DNA of 12,275 nucleotides from JAAYAY01 sp964429355 (lineage in GTDB: Bacteria; Planctomycetota; Planctomycetia; Pirellulales; Thermoguttaceae): positions 1 through 12,275 of the forward strand of contig CAYSCH010000289.1 of NCBI GenBank assembly GCA_964429355.1. Reading direction: 5' to 3'. This document shows, piece after piece, positions 1-8,077 of the stretch. The translations under genes were made by a program, and so were the position numbers. The notes under the pieces are model-generated. The model had not been told where the DNA came from and ran no database searches. It worked only from the letters and a program-made list of their open reading frames with translations. Each line of letters opens with the position of its first letter. The first letter of the stretch is position 1.

Positions 1-607
1 GGCGGCCGACCAGGTGGGGCCAGAAGATTGGCAGGAGACACAAAACCCAGAATGACGGACGGCAATTTGCCCTCCAGTTGACTTCCCTCCAATAGGTTTC
101 GATACCTTCTCGTAATAAATCGATCTTCGCGTTTCGAGACTCTTCTTCGGTCAATCCCTGCAGGGTCTGCTCGAACTCCGCCACCGACATGAAGATTCGG
201 CACCGGTTCTTGTTTGGGGGCAGCGACCCTTCTACTGCTTCTACTGGTTCGTTCGATTGAGCGATCATCGGCCGATCGGGCCAGTCTTCGTCGTGATTCT
301 CGACGGCCTCCTGAACCTTTTGCTTCAATTCTTCAATGCTGCCAAAGTTTCCGTCGAGCCTATCAAGCTGTCTTTTCAAAGCAAACAGGTCACGATTCAT
401 GAACAAGAACGAGGCAACAACCGCCGCTGGCATGTACCAGACCAAGTGAAACTCGGAGACGGCCGTCATCCGAGTGACGGCCAGTCCAATCGTAGCCAAG
501 AGTACTAGGGCGATACGAAAGTCGTGGTGTCGTACGCTGGCCTCACCCATCAGGTACACCGTACCCGCGAGAACGAGAGCGGACATGCTCCAGACAACAA
601 ATTCCAT
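1..607 (-). CDS. Membrane protein of unknown function, 3' end cut by window edge
   Basis: Translating the complement from the ATG at 607-605 gives 202 codons without a stop up to the left edge, so the C-terminus lies outside. The protein starts MEFVVWSMSALVLAGTVYLM. It has three closely spaced hydrophobic stretches (about residues 4-20, 31-46 and 54-70), then a charged, probably helical stretch (about 72-112), an acidic and proline-containing linker, and a further hydrophobic segment near 184-199 (SFWVLCLLPIFW). It begins 84 bases after the DUF58 stop on the same strand, so it may be the last gene of that operon. The frame stays open upstream and a GTG at 652 is an alternative start. No strong Shine-Dalgarno is visible. 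I do not recognise the family. The unbroken frame and the clear hydrophobic pattern support it as a real gene. Confidence 0.7.
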   Translation of the reverse strand, partial: MEFVVWSMSALVLAGTVYLMGEASVRHHDFRIALVLLATIGLAVTRMTAVSEFHLVWYMPAAVVASFLFMNRDLFALKRQLDRLDGNFGSIEELKQKVQEAVENHDEDWPDRPMIAQSNEPVEAVEGSLPPNKNRCRIFMSVAEFEQTLQGLTEEESRNAKIDLLREGIETYWREVNWRANCRPSFWVLCLLPIFWPHLVGR

Positions 608-691
608 GCTGCAATTCCGGGTGTTTTGGAGGATTCCGAATACAGTGCCCACTTCGAGCGACAGGTTGCCAACGTGTCCCACGTGCAGATT

Positions 692-2083
692 CTACAGCAA
701 GTGCCGGGCCTTCACTTCCAGATAGCGGTTGATGAGGGGGGCGGTCATCTCCTCGGGGAAGACGTCGAGCATCATGGCTCCCTTGCCGGTCATGTCGGTC
801 AGAACCTGGTGACGCCAGGTAAGAATGTCGGCTGCCGCTGCTGCTCGCCAGAGCTCGTCACCCGCCGGGAGTTCCACGTCGACCGCGTCAAAGAGCCGAT
901 GGTCGCGCAAGAGCACGCCGAGCGGCAAGTGACGTCCTACGAGGTTCGTCAGGTAGCGTTCCACTTGATTGGCATTCACCTCGTCGATCACGTTGGTGAT
1001 CAGCACAACGAGCGAACGTTTTCGCGCATGGGTCGCCAGAAAGCGAAAGGCCTGATCGTAACGGGACTCGACCCGCCCGGGAAAACGGTTGAAACATGCG
1101 TGGAGCAGCCGGTTCATCTGCCCCATGCCGCCCCGGGCCGGAACAAAGCCGTGGATTTCGTCGGAAAAACAACACAGTCCCACCGTGTCGGACTGGCGCA
1201 GCGCCACCCAACTGAGCATCAGCATGGCGTTGAAGGCGTGATCGAGCAGGCTCAGGCCGCCGGACGTGTTGGTCATCATCCGCCCGCAGTCGACCAGAAA
1301 GATCACACGCTGGCTACGAGTGGCCTGGTAGTCCTTGACGGTCAGCTTCTGCCGACGGGCGGTCGCCCGCCAGTCGATGTGCTTGTAGTTATCGTCGACG
1401 GAGTAGTCGCGCAGCCGCTCGAAATCGTGGTCCTGGCCGATGCGCCGCGTACGGCGAACGCCAAGTTGGCTCAAGCGGTTGGTTCTTGCCAGGATGGCAT
1501 ACTGACCGAGTTGCTGCATGTCTGGATAGACGTTGACCTGGGACAACTCGGGGCAGGTGATCAACTTCTGCCAGAGCCCCCAGCGGCTTCGTGCCCGCAG
1601 ATACACTTCGGCAAGCTCAAATGCACCCCGCCGCCCCGGCCGGAGCGCATACTCCAGTTCCATGCGGCTCCGGGGCGGCATCTCCAGTCCGTCGAATTGG
1701 GCCGGTTCGGGATTCAGAATCGGAGCGGCACTGTCACGGACGCTGACCGTATGGCGCCGTGTCGACTGGTTGACAAGCCACAGCCTGACCGGATGACGCT
1801 TGGCCAACGAGGCGACCCGCCCCAGTTGGCGTTTGACCGCGAAGTCGCGCCGCCGCGGCAGCGTCAGCAGATCGATCACCACGGCAACCAGGAGGACGAA
1901 ATCGATGAGCAACGTCAGCCAGAGCATGGCCGGGATGAGCAGCAGTCCAAACGTTGTGACCGCCGGCACCAGCGCCAGCCGCACAAAGCGCCGGTCGGGA
2001 AACACGCGCACCGTGGCGGCCAGTACGGCCAGGGGCGCTACGAGCGCGAGAATCTTGAAGAAAGCCAGCGTCAGGGGAGTCAA
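692..2083 (-). CDS. DUF58 family protein, MoxR partner
   Basis: 463 residues if translation begins at the TTG at 2083-2081, which overlaps the MoxR stop as TTGA. No ATG lies near the junction, and the N-terminal membrane segments begin directly after this codon. Two hydrophobic blocks (about 8-25 and 36-74) anchor the protein. A beta-rich stretch follows, with RRGAFELAEVYLRARSRWGLW (about 151-171 in family terms the 'RGxxxL...GLW' part). Then comes the DUF58 signature at 221-244 (FERLRDYS..DNYKHIDWRATARR) and a von Willebrand A-like fold. The position of the metal-site motif DxSxS reads D265-C-G-R-M, without the serines. DUF58 genes are regularly paired with MoxR ATPases in a chaperone-like ATPase/adaptor arrangement, and coupling to moxR here fits that. 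The cellular substrate is unknown. Confidence 0.9.
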   Translation of the reverse strand: MTPLTLAFFKILALVAPLAVLAATVRVFPDRRFVRLALVPAVTTFGLLLIPAMLWLTLLIDFVLLVAVVIDLLTLPRRRDFAVKRQLGRVASLAKRHPVRLWLVNQSTRRHTVSVRDSAAPILNPEPAQFDGLEMPPRSRMELEYALRPGRRGAFELAEVYLRARSRWGLWQKLITCPELSQVNVYPDMQQLGQYAILARTNRLSQLGVRRTRRIGQDHDFERLRDYSVDDNYKHIDWRATARRQKLTVKDYQATRSQRVIFLVDCGRMMTNTSGGLSLLDHAFNAMLMLSWVALRQSDTVGLCCFSDEIHGFVPARGGMGQMNRLLHACFNRFPGRVESRYDQAFRFLATHARKRSLVVLITNVIDEVNANQVERYLTNLVGRHLPLGVLLRDHRLFDAVDVELPAGDELWRAAAAADILTWRHQVLTDMTGKGAMMLDVFPEEMTAPLINRYLEVKARHLL

Positions 2084-3159
2084 AGCCGGGGCACCTCGAC
2101 GGAACGAAGCATGTCGGTGAGCAGTTGATCGACGTCGTGTCCTTCCACCTCGGCCTCGGCGGTGAGGATGACTCGATGCCGCATGGCCGGCAGGGCCAGT
2201 TCCACCACATCGTCCGGAACGGCATAGTTCCGTCCCCGGAAGGCCGCCAGGGTCCGGGCTCCCTGCATCAGAGCCAAGCCGGCCCGGGGGGATGCTCCCA
2301 GGTGGAAGTAGGGCCACTGGCGAGTCAAGCGGACGATCGAATTGATGTAGTCGACCAGCTTGGGATCGACATGCACCTCGCTCGTCTTGCGGGTCATCTC
2401 CACGATCTCCTGGGGCGACGAGATCGTCTCCAGCGCCGCAAGACGATGGTCCAGGTCGTCCTGGGTGCTGTGCATGGCCAGGATCCTGGCCTCCTCTTCC
2501 GCCGCCGGATAGTCGACCAGCAACTTGAACATGAACCGGTCGAGTTGGGCTTCGGGCAGGTTGTAGGTTCCCTCGGCCTCGATCGGGTTCTGCGTGGCCA
2601 TCACGAGGAAGGGGCGCTCGATCTTGTGGCTCGTTCGCTCCACGGTCACCCGATACTCCTGCATGATCTCCAGCAAGGCCGCGTGGGTCTTGGCGGGCGA
2701 ACGGTTGATTTCGTCGGCCAGCAGCAGTTGGGTGAAGACCGGACCGGGTCGGAAGCGGAATTCCTGAGTTTTCATGTCGAAGATCGGCGCCCCCGTGATG
2801 TCGGAGGGCATCAGGTCGGCGGTGAACTGGATCCGGCCGAACTGGCATCCGAGCACTCGGCCGAGCGTGCGCACGAAGAGGGTCTTTCCCAGACCGGGCA
2901 CGCTCTCGATCAGCACATGGCCGTTGGAAAACAGTGCCACCAGCGTTCCCAGCACCAGTTCATCCTGCCCCACGAAGAGTTTGCCAATCTCGGTCGTCAC
3001 GCGATCGAAGAGCAGTCGCGTCGGAGAAGGTGGTCCGCCGTCGATCACCGGCTCGCGGGAAATCCGAGCGGCAGTCGGCAGACCGGTTTCGACTGGGTTG
3101 GAGCTCGGTTTGTCGGCAGGTGCCGAAGGAGCCAGTGGGTCAAAAGGTGAATCGGGCAT
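2080..3159 (-). CDS. MoxR family AAA+ ATPase
   Basis: 359 residues from the ATG at 3159. The first ~45 residues are proline/serine-rich and look disordered. The AAA+ core follows: Walker A ESVPGLGKT (85-93), Walker B LLLADE with D149-E150, sensor 1 ATQNP (188-192), LPEAQLDRF with the probable arginine finger R208, and sensor 2 GASPRAG (R292). The block INRSPAKTHAALLEIMQE after Walker B is typical of the MoxR group. Such ATPases act as cytoplasmic oligomers that remodel or activate partner proteins, usually with DUF58 or VWA proteins. The gene starts 42 bases after the DUF4350 stop. A weak AGGAG lies about 12 bases upstream of the ATG. It ends in a TTGA overlap with the DUF58 gene. All key catalytic residues are present. 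Confidence 0.96.
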   Translation of the reverse strand: MPDSPFDPLAPSAPADKPSSNPVETGLPTAARISREPVIDGGPPSPTRLLFDRVTTEIGKLFVGQDELVLGTLVALFSNGHVLIESVPGLGKTLFVRTLGRVLGCQFGRIQFTADLMPSDITGAPIFDMKTQEFRFRPGPVFTQLLLADEINRSPAKTHAALLEIMQEYRVTVERTSHKIERPFLVMATQNPIEAEGTYNLPEAQLDRFMFKLLVDYPAAEEEARILAMHSTQDDLDHRLAALETISSPQEIVEMTRKTSEVHVDPKLVDYINSIVRLTRQWPYFHLGASPRAGLALMQGARTLAAFRGRNYAVPDDVVELALPAMRHRVILTAEAEVEGHDVDQLLTDMLRSVEVPRL

Positions 3160-3201
3160 CGCGATACTCTGCTCCTGCAGGATGTTGGATCGTGTCGGAA
3201 T

Positions 3202-4551
3202 CTACGGTTCTCTGCTGACGGGAGGTTCCAGGTTCTGGCTGGGTGGTTCATTTCCGGTCTCCGACTTCTCTTCGCCGGACGCGGATGTGTGTTCCAGCAC
3301 TGGAGAGGTCCGCAACGGAGCCCCATCGCCCCGTGCCAGCTGGCGGTAGTGCTGCAATCGTGTATGAGCATACGCGGCATCGCCGGTCTTCGCCAGCAGC
3401 CGCGCAACGGCGTCGATATGGAGGCCGAAATCGGAGGTCGCATCCAACTCGGGCTCGACCGGCCGCCCGAAGATCGGGAACTTCCAGAAACAGAGGAGCA
3501 CACCCACGAGGCAGATGTGGAGAAGAATCCAGTTGGTTGGCCAGACGTGGAAGACCTCAAATCCCAGTCGCGGCCCGAAGGACGGATCCTTGTCGGAGAT
3601 CCTGGAGCCGAAGGGGTTGAACTCGAGAAAAGCGATCGTCTTCTTCGGCGGGCCGATCTCGTCGATCAGCCTGCCCGCCAGACGCCGGTGCTGGTGATTT
3701 GACAGTGGGGCGTTCAGCAGGAACGAACCGTTGGCCACCACGATCAACTGACTCTGCCCTTCGGGGAGACGGAATATGAGGGCGTCGCCTTCCGAGGCGA
3801 GCCACACATCGGCCTCCGGAGGCGGTTTCATGCGGGTATTCAGTTCCAGGGCGGCCCGGGCAGGATCGATGCCCTCGGTCCAGCGATCCTGGCCCTCCAG
3901 CGTGGCGATCTTGCGATGCTGGTGCCGCCCGTCCAGAACAAACCAGTCATGATCGGTCGACCTGGCGATGGGCTTGAGCAACTCGCCAAATTCGCGCCGG
4001 GCCTCCTTGCGGCGCCTGCCGATCTCGCTGCGTTTCTTGGCCGGCAGCGAAGTAGCCTCGACGTTTTCCCAGTACCAGGCTGCCGCGTCGAAATGCCGTC
4101 CCACGTAAATCAAGGTGCGATTCGGTTTCGCCTTCAACCAGCGCTCGAGCCAATGCTGAACATCGCGGCTGGGCGGCTCACAGTCGTCGGGGAACCACAC
4201 GATCGCGTCGGCCCGCTCCTGGATCCGCGGCGACAGCAGCGGCCAGGAGAAGACCGAGTGCCCGCGATCTTCGCACATATCGGCAAACACGGCCGTGCCG
4301 TTCACACTGGCAAACACCGAAGGACCGTTTCTGCGGCCGTACTGATCCTGCAACTCGGTGACACCGCAGCCGGTGGACACAGCAAGGAGCAGCGGAAAGA
4401 TAAGATGGCTAGCTGGCCAGAATTTGGGTCTCTTGGAGGAGCTCCAAAGTCTGGCGACTTCGGCTACGGAGGAGTTCCAAAGTCTGGCGACTTCAGCTAC
4501 GGTGGAACTCCAAAGTCTGGCGAGTTCGGCTACGATATTTCTTCGTCTCAT
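3202..4551 (-). CDS. DUF4350 domain protein with signal-like N-terminus and repeat insertion
   Basis: 449 residues. The ATG at 4551 overlaps the DUF4129 stop as ATGA, which fixes the start. Residues 7-39 are three copies of an 11-residue unit (VAEVARLWSSS-like) ahead of a hydrophobic signal segment HLIFPLLLAVSTGC. Cys62 looks like a relaxed lipobox cysteine, so the protein may be a lipoprotein. The soluble part (about 63-330) fits the DUF4350 domain, which resembles a glutamine-amidotransferase-like fold. A membrane segment lies near 338-358 (NWILLHICLVGVLLCFW), followed by the family-typical FGRPVEPE..SDFGLHIDAVARLLAKTGD and a cytoplasmic Ser/Pro/Glu-rich tail. DUF4350 proteins accompany MoxR-DUF58 operons in several phyla. 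The function is unknown. The oddity is the long n-region made of near-identical repeats. Confidence 0.85.
   Translation of the reverse strand: MRRRNIVAELARLWSSTVAEVARLWNSSVAEVARLWSSSKRPKFWPASHLIFPLLLAVSTGCGVTELQDQYGRRNGPSVFASVNGTAVFADMCEDRGHSVFSWPLLSPRIQERADAIVWFPDDCEPPSRDVQHWLERWLKAKPNRTLIYVGRHFDAAAWYWENVEATSLPAKKRSEIGRRRKEARREFGELLKPIARSTDHDWFVLDGRHQHRKIATLEGQDRWTEGIDPARAALELNTRMKPPPEADVWLASEGDALIFRLPEGQSQLIVVANGSFLLNAPLSNHQHRRLAGRLIDEIGPPKKTIAFLEFNPFGSRISDKDPSFGPRLGFEVFHVWPTNWILLHICLVGVLLCFWKFPIFGRPVEPELDATSDFGLHIDAVARLLAKTGDAAYAHTRLQHYRQLARGDGAPLRTSPVLEHTSASGEEKSETGNEPPSQNLEPPVSREP
4435..4533 (-). repeat. Three tandem 33-bp repeats inside the DUF4350 N-terminus
   Basis: Exact 33-base period: units at 4501-4533, 4468-4500 and 4435-4467. 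Units differ from each other at only 2-4 of 33 positions. The core CGCCAGACTTTGGA is invariant in all three. The period is a multiple of three, so the gene stays in frame and encodes VAELARLWSST, VAEVARLWNSS and VAEVARLWSSS. Confidence 0.95.
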
Positions 4552-5267
4552 CGCACTGCCCCTCCTGCGGCCAGGGCTTCGAACTGGCCGAGCCGGTTCC
4601 AGCAGCGTTCGAAGCGTTCGCGCTGGATCGAGTATCCACCGAAAAAGACGTCTTCGAAGGCGACGGTCGTGTCGGCCAGGATCCGCTTGAGGACTTCGCG
4701 AGCGCCCAGTTCGCGGAGGTACTGGCGGTTGGTTTTGCCCCGGGCAAGGCGAATCAAGTAGTTCTTGTCGAGGAAGACAAGTTGATAGCTGAAGAGATAG
4801 ATGATGGCTTCATTGAAATTGCCCTCCCGATAGCAGCTTTCCGCCGCCTCGAGCAGTCGCGTTCGCTGCCGCACAGGTTCCGGGAGCGCCTCGATCCGCC
4901 GCCGCTGTTCCTCGGGCGACTCACCGGCCGTCTCCAGGAGCGTCTCCCGGCTCTTGTCGCGTTTCAGGAAGGCCCGGACCAAGAACCACGTCAACACGCC
5001 CAGCACCACGAGAATCAGCGCCCAAAATGACCACTGGATCCAGTTTCCGGAGAAGTTCCCGGGTCCCCAATTGAAGTTGAGCCAACTGAAGAGCTGGCTC
5101 AGATCCCAGGGTTCAACGATCTCGACGGGCCGCAAGCCGTCGGTGTTGGCGTCGTACCAGGGATACCGCCCCCACTGGGACAGCGCATCCCGTCCCGCCT
5201 CGACCGAGCCATCCTGTTCGGGCGTTTGTGCAAGCACGGCACTGATGAAGCAGGGTAGGTACAGCAT
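4548..5267 (-). CDS. DUF4129 domain membrane protein
   Basis: 239 residues from the ATG at 5267. The N-terminus MLYLPCFISAVLAQTPEQ resembles a short export signal ending at ALA-like VLA|Q. An ATG at 5372 in the same frame would add 35 residues that look less like protein, and neither start has a strong ribosome site. A short extracytoplasmic region rich in Trp and Asn follows, then one membrane span (about 79-100, SFWALILVVLGVLTWFLVRAF), a charged linker, and the C-terminal DUF4129 helical domain (about 140-230: CYREGNFNEAIIYLFSYQLV, then GKTNRQYLREL). DUF4129 occurs as a separate protein or fused to transglutaminase domains in MoxR/DUF58 clusters. The gene ends in an ATGA overlap with the DUF4350 gene. 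A 172-base gap upstream is the longest spacing in the operon. Confidence 0.85.
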   Translation of the reverse strand: MLYLPCFISAVLAQTPEQDGSVEAGRDALSQWGRYPWYDANTDGLRPVEIVEPWDLSQLFSWLNFNWGPGNFSGNWIQWSFWALILVVLGVLTWFLVRAFLKRDKSRETLLETAGESPEEQRRRIEALPEPVRQRTRLLEAAESCYREGNFNEAIIYLFSYQLVFLDKNYLIRLARGKTNRQYLRELGAREVLKRILADTTVAFEDVFFGGYSIQRERFERCWNRLGQFEALAAGGAVR

Positions 5268-5439
5268 ACTTGCCTGGAGAGTGAGGATCCTATCCGAAGA
5301 GTAGTCGAGGAATGGATTGTCGAAGGCGCACAAAGATGAACCTGCCGGGCCAAACGGCCGCCGTCCCGTCATTTCCGTTTTCCGGTACTTCCGTCATCAT
5401 CCTTCCCTTTCCCTTCGGTGGCCCGGCCGCCGGGGCGGT

Positions 5440-6240
5440 TCAAACGACCTGGTGGCCAAGTCGCGCCCGTTCGGCTCGCACCTGCAATTCGACGTCCCAG
5501 CCTTCGCGGCGGATTCGCAAGTTGAGATAGCTGAGGAATCTCAACACCGTGGTGAAGCCGACGATCGCCCACAGCAAAACATGGTAGTAAGTCGTGTACA
5601 TCGGCCGGTCGACGGAGGCGCCGGTGATGACGTCCCAGTCGCCAAAGAACAGCGTTCGCAGGAGTGCCAGCGATGCCCAGGTCATGCTGAACAGGATCAA
5701 GCCGAGGAGGAAGTTCACGAATCCGCTGACGACCAGGTTGCCCGATTCATCCCGGTGCAGTTCGCGAGACCGGACGGAAGTGGTTTTCACTGCTCGCGAG
5801 GCGGCCCGCAGCGGGTTTCGTTCGAGCAGAATGATCTCGTTCAAATAGGGATAGAAGACCGAAAGGGGGCGGAGGAGGACCTGATAGACGATCAGTTGGG
5901 GAAGACAGCCTCGCAATTCGCGAAACAGGGCTTTGCGGTCGGGGCGAGGCATGAACACGGCCTGTCCCAGAAACAACGTGAGCGGCGCCGTCGCCAGCGG
6001 CATCTCCAGGAACACCAGCAGCGTCGTCAGCACCATGTAGCTCAGCGGAAAACCCCATACGAAGTCGTAGAACTCGAAGTCGGCCAGGAGCCACATGTTG
6101 AGCAAAAACAGGGGCACAACGCCCACCGTCAGCCAGCGGAAGATGGGGCCGGCATAGACCCGGATCATCTTCAGGGCCAGGTCGAGCACGTCGGCCTTGG
6201 TTCGATAGCGGATGACGATGCGTGTTTCGTCGAGTCTCAC
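5440..6240 (-). CDS. Polytopic membrane protein of the MoxR cluster, function unknown
   Basis: 266 residues from a GTG at 6240-6238 that overlaps the SpoIIM stop as GTGA. The frame stays open upstream into the SpoIIM gene, but that part is out-of-frame noise. Hydrophobic segments lie near 34-53, 62-80, 84-97, 113-130, 172-195 and 217-238. The loop NEIILLERNPLRAASRA (about 134-150) and the terminal cytoplasmic motif YLNLRIRREGWDVELQVRAE (237-256) are conserved-looking features of uncharacterised proteins found next to RDD and SpoIIM genes. I give no functional name. Translational coupling on its 5' side suggests that it works with SpoIIM and RDD in the membrane. A 172-base gap separates it from the DUF4129 gene. 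Confidence 0.85.
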   Translation of the reverse strand: MRLDETRIVIRYRTKADVLDLALKMIRVYAGPIFRWLTVGVVPLFLLNMWLLADFEFYDFVWGFPLSYMVLTTLLVFLEMPLATAPLTLFLGQAVFMPRPDRKALFRELRGCLPQLIVYQVLLRPLSVFYPYLNEIILLERNPLRAASRAVKTTSVRSRELHRDESGNLVVSGFVNFLLGLILFSMTWASLALLRTLFFGDWDVITGASVDRPMYTTYYHVLLWAIVGFTTVLRFLSYLNLRIRREGWDVELQVRAERARLGHQVV

Positions 6241-7202
6241 CGTGAGGCCTCCCGCGGTATTCCCAACCCGACGAAATAGAACATCAGAAGGCCCGCCGAG
6301 AGCACCGCCACGCCCGCCTTGTAACCGTAGGGAAGGGGAGACGGGGAAACGTAGGCCTCGATCAGGGCGGCCATCACGAACAAGATCACGCCGACGCAAG
6401 CCACCGGCGTTGCCTGGACGGCGGCACGCTGGAGCGAGGCAATCCGCCGCAAGCCTCCGGTGTTGATCAAGGCGAACCCCATTCGCATTCCCGCGGCGGA
6501 GGAGAGGACGACGGCGGTCAGCTCAAAGGGCCCGTGCGCCGTGACGAACTCGGAAAAATTGGCCCATTGCGGGAGGGTCGACATGTAGCCGAAGGCGGCT
6601 CCCAGGCTGACCGCGTTGTAGAAGGTGACGAGCATGCCTCCGATCCCATACACCAGCCCGAAGGCAAAACACCTCAGTCCAATCCCCGCGTTGTTCAGGA
6701 CGTAGAATCCCAGCATGACTCCCCGTGCCTCCGGGTCGAGCTCGCTCAACGGCCGCTCGTACATCTCCTTCAACTGCTGCTTCTGTTCCGCGCCGAGCAC
6801 GGCTTCGGAGAACCCTGGCCGGCTCGTGGCCAGAATGGCCGACAGCAGAAAGGCGCCCCAGAAGAGACCGAACGCCAATCGAAGATAGGCGTCGTGGAAG
6901 AGCTGCTGCGGCACCTCGAAGAGCAGGGTATGGGCCCAGGTGGAAAGGGTGAACTCGCGACTGCGATAGAGCTGATTGTGTGCCCGCCCAACGAGGCGGT
7001 GCAGGTAGCGGGTGACCTCCGGCGGGAGCTGGTAGGCTTCGGCCAGGGCCAGATCGGCACACAACGAGCGGTAGAGGGCCGCAAATCGCGTCAGACGCTC
7101 GGGCTGGCGACGGACGTTCGACCGGCCTTCGAAATGGATGCAGAGCGTCTCCAGTTCAGACCAGTCCTTCCGCCTCGCTTGCAGGAGATCCGAGACTTTC
7201 AT
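6237..7202 (-). CDS. SpoIIM/DUF95 family membrane protein
   Basis: 321 residues from the ATG at 7202-7200, which overlaps the RDD stop as ATGA. A GGGAA lies about 7 bases upstream. The soluble N-terminus has the RRKDWSELETL pattern (11-20) and a helical region rich in Arg and Tyr. Membrane segments begin near 108-126. The family core follows: GFYVLNNAGIGLRCFAFGL..GIGG (165-189), YNAVSLGAAFGY (195-206), and HGPFELTAVVLSSAAGMRMG (223-242). The last two spans lie near 264-283 and 295-312. SpoIIM homologues outside endospore formers have no sporulation role and often sit beside RDD and MoxR/DUF58 genes. The annotation name is therefore historical, and the function here is unknown, possibly envelope or cell-wall related. 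Confidence 0.93.
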   Translation of the reverse strand: MKVSDLLQARRKDWSELETLCIHFEGRSNVRRQPERLTRFAALYRSLCADLALAEAYQLPPEVTRYLHRLVGRAHNQLYRSREFTLSTWAHTLLFEVPQQLFHDAYLRLAFGLFWGAFLLSAILATSRPGFSEAVLGAEQKQQLKEMYERPLSELDPEARGVMLGFYVLNNAGIGLRCFAFGLVYGIGGMLVTFYNAVSLGAAFGYMSTLPQWANFSEFVTAHGPFELTAVVLSSAAGMRMGFALINTGGLRRIASLQRAAVQATPVACVGVILFVMAALIEAYVSPSPLPYGYKAGVAVLSAGLLMFYFVGLGIPREASR

Positions 7203-8077
7203 GCCTTGTTCCCTTCGACCGCCGCGGTGCCAAACGGACTGGCGCCAGGCTCCACCACCGCGGCTGCTCCTGCAGCCGAAGGCTCCGTGACCAGGAACGG
7301 ACTGGCCGGCTCCTGCTCGCCGGGCAGGTCCGTGATGAACACCCGCTGGTAGACCGCGCAGAGCAGATGATCCGGGTTGATCCCTTCGGGCAGTCCGAAG
7401 CGCCGGGCCAGCGGTTCGGCCAGATGACGGGCCACCTCCACCCGTCGCATTACGGGAAAGGCCAACCGGCGTTGAACGTACGCCGCCAATGCTCGGGCCA
7501 GGGACGGCGAAGCCTGAAACGAGGGCGGAATCCGCTGAGCCAGCCGAACGACATCGGGTTCGTCGATGCGGATGATTCCTCGAAACCACTCCCGCTCCTC
7601 CACGATCACCATCGTGCCCGACGCCAGGTCACCGAGGCGTTGAAAGCGATCGTTGGCCATCGATGAGAACAGGCCTATCTGGTAGAACGGCAGGGAATCG
7701 ATAGCGCGGAGAAAATTGCGAAGGACAGCCTGGAGTCCGTTGATCGGCTGACCGTCGGTCGAGATCACCCGAATTCGCATCATACGTTTTCCGGGAGTCT
7801 GACCATTCCAGTAGGCCTCAAACAATCCGCCGTAGAACCAGGAGACAACAAACAAGAATACCAGGGAGAATCCAATTCCCAGCGACGGCAGCCCGACCAT
7901 ACCGAAAGCGAGGGAGAGCATCATGCTGACCGCGACCCACAAGACCACCTGGAAGAAACAGTCAAGCAGATAGGCCGGCAGCCGCCGGAAGGGCCCGGCT
8001 ACGTGATAGCGAAACGACACGTTCTCCGGCGTGACGATTTCGATGCTCGTATCGAGTTGGTGGTTTTCATGGGCCAT
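7199..8077 (-). CDS. RDD family membrane protein, first gene of the operon
   Basis: 292 residues from the ATG at 8077. An ATG at 8086 would add three residues, and the GGAGGG between them may serve as a very closely spaced ribosome site. The RDD hallmarks are all visible: RRLPAYLLD (31-39) at the first span, GQTPGKRMMRIRV (92-104), the AVLRNFLRAID block, and RLGDLASGT. Hydrophobic segments lie at about 36-58 and 63-86, with a weaker one near 130-145. A cytoplasmic C-terminus of about 130 residues ends in an Ala/Pro-rich tail. RDD proteins are small membrane proteins of mostly unknown function, some proposed as transporters. Here it opens a coupled cluster with SpoIIM (ATGA overlap) and lies next to the duplicated upstream element. 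Confidence 0.93.
   Translation of the reverse strand: MAHENHQLDTSIEIVTPENVSFRYHVAGPFRRLPAYLLDCFFQVVLWVAVSMMLSLAFGMVGLPSLGIGFSLVFLFVVSWFYGGLFEAYWNGQTPGKRMMRIRVISTDGQPINGLQAVLRNFLRAIDSLPFYQIGLFSSMANDRFQRLGDLASGTMVIVEEREWFRGIIRIDEPDVVRLAQRIPPSFQASPSLARALAAYVQRRLAFPVMRRVEVARHLAEPLARRFGLPEGINPDHLLCAVYQRVFITDLPGEQEPASPFLVTEPSAAGAAAVVEPGASPFGTAAVEGNKA

Noticed and set aside
524..2128. A 534-codon plus-strand open frame opposite the DUF58 gene
   Set aside because: Its product is rich in His, Gln and Arg with no domain pattern. It is the antisense shadow of a high-GC gene with a clear DUF58 signature. The same applies to 2125-3150 and 5317-6279.
6240..6399. An N-terminal extension of the unnamed membrane protein to 6399
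   Set aside because: The extra 53 residues lie within the SpoIIM coding region in a different frame and are Arg/Gly-rich noise. The GTGA overlap gives the better start.
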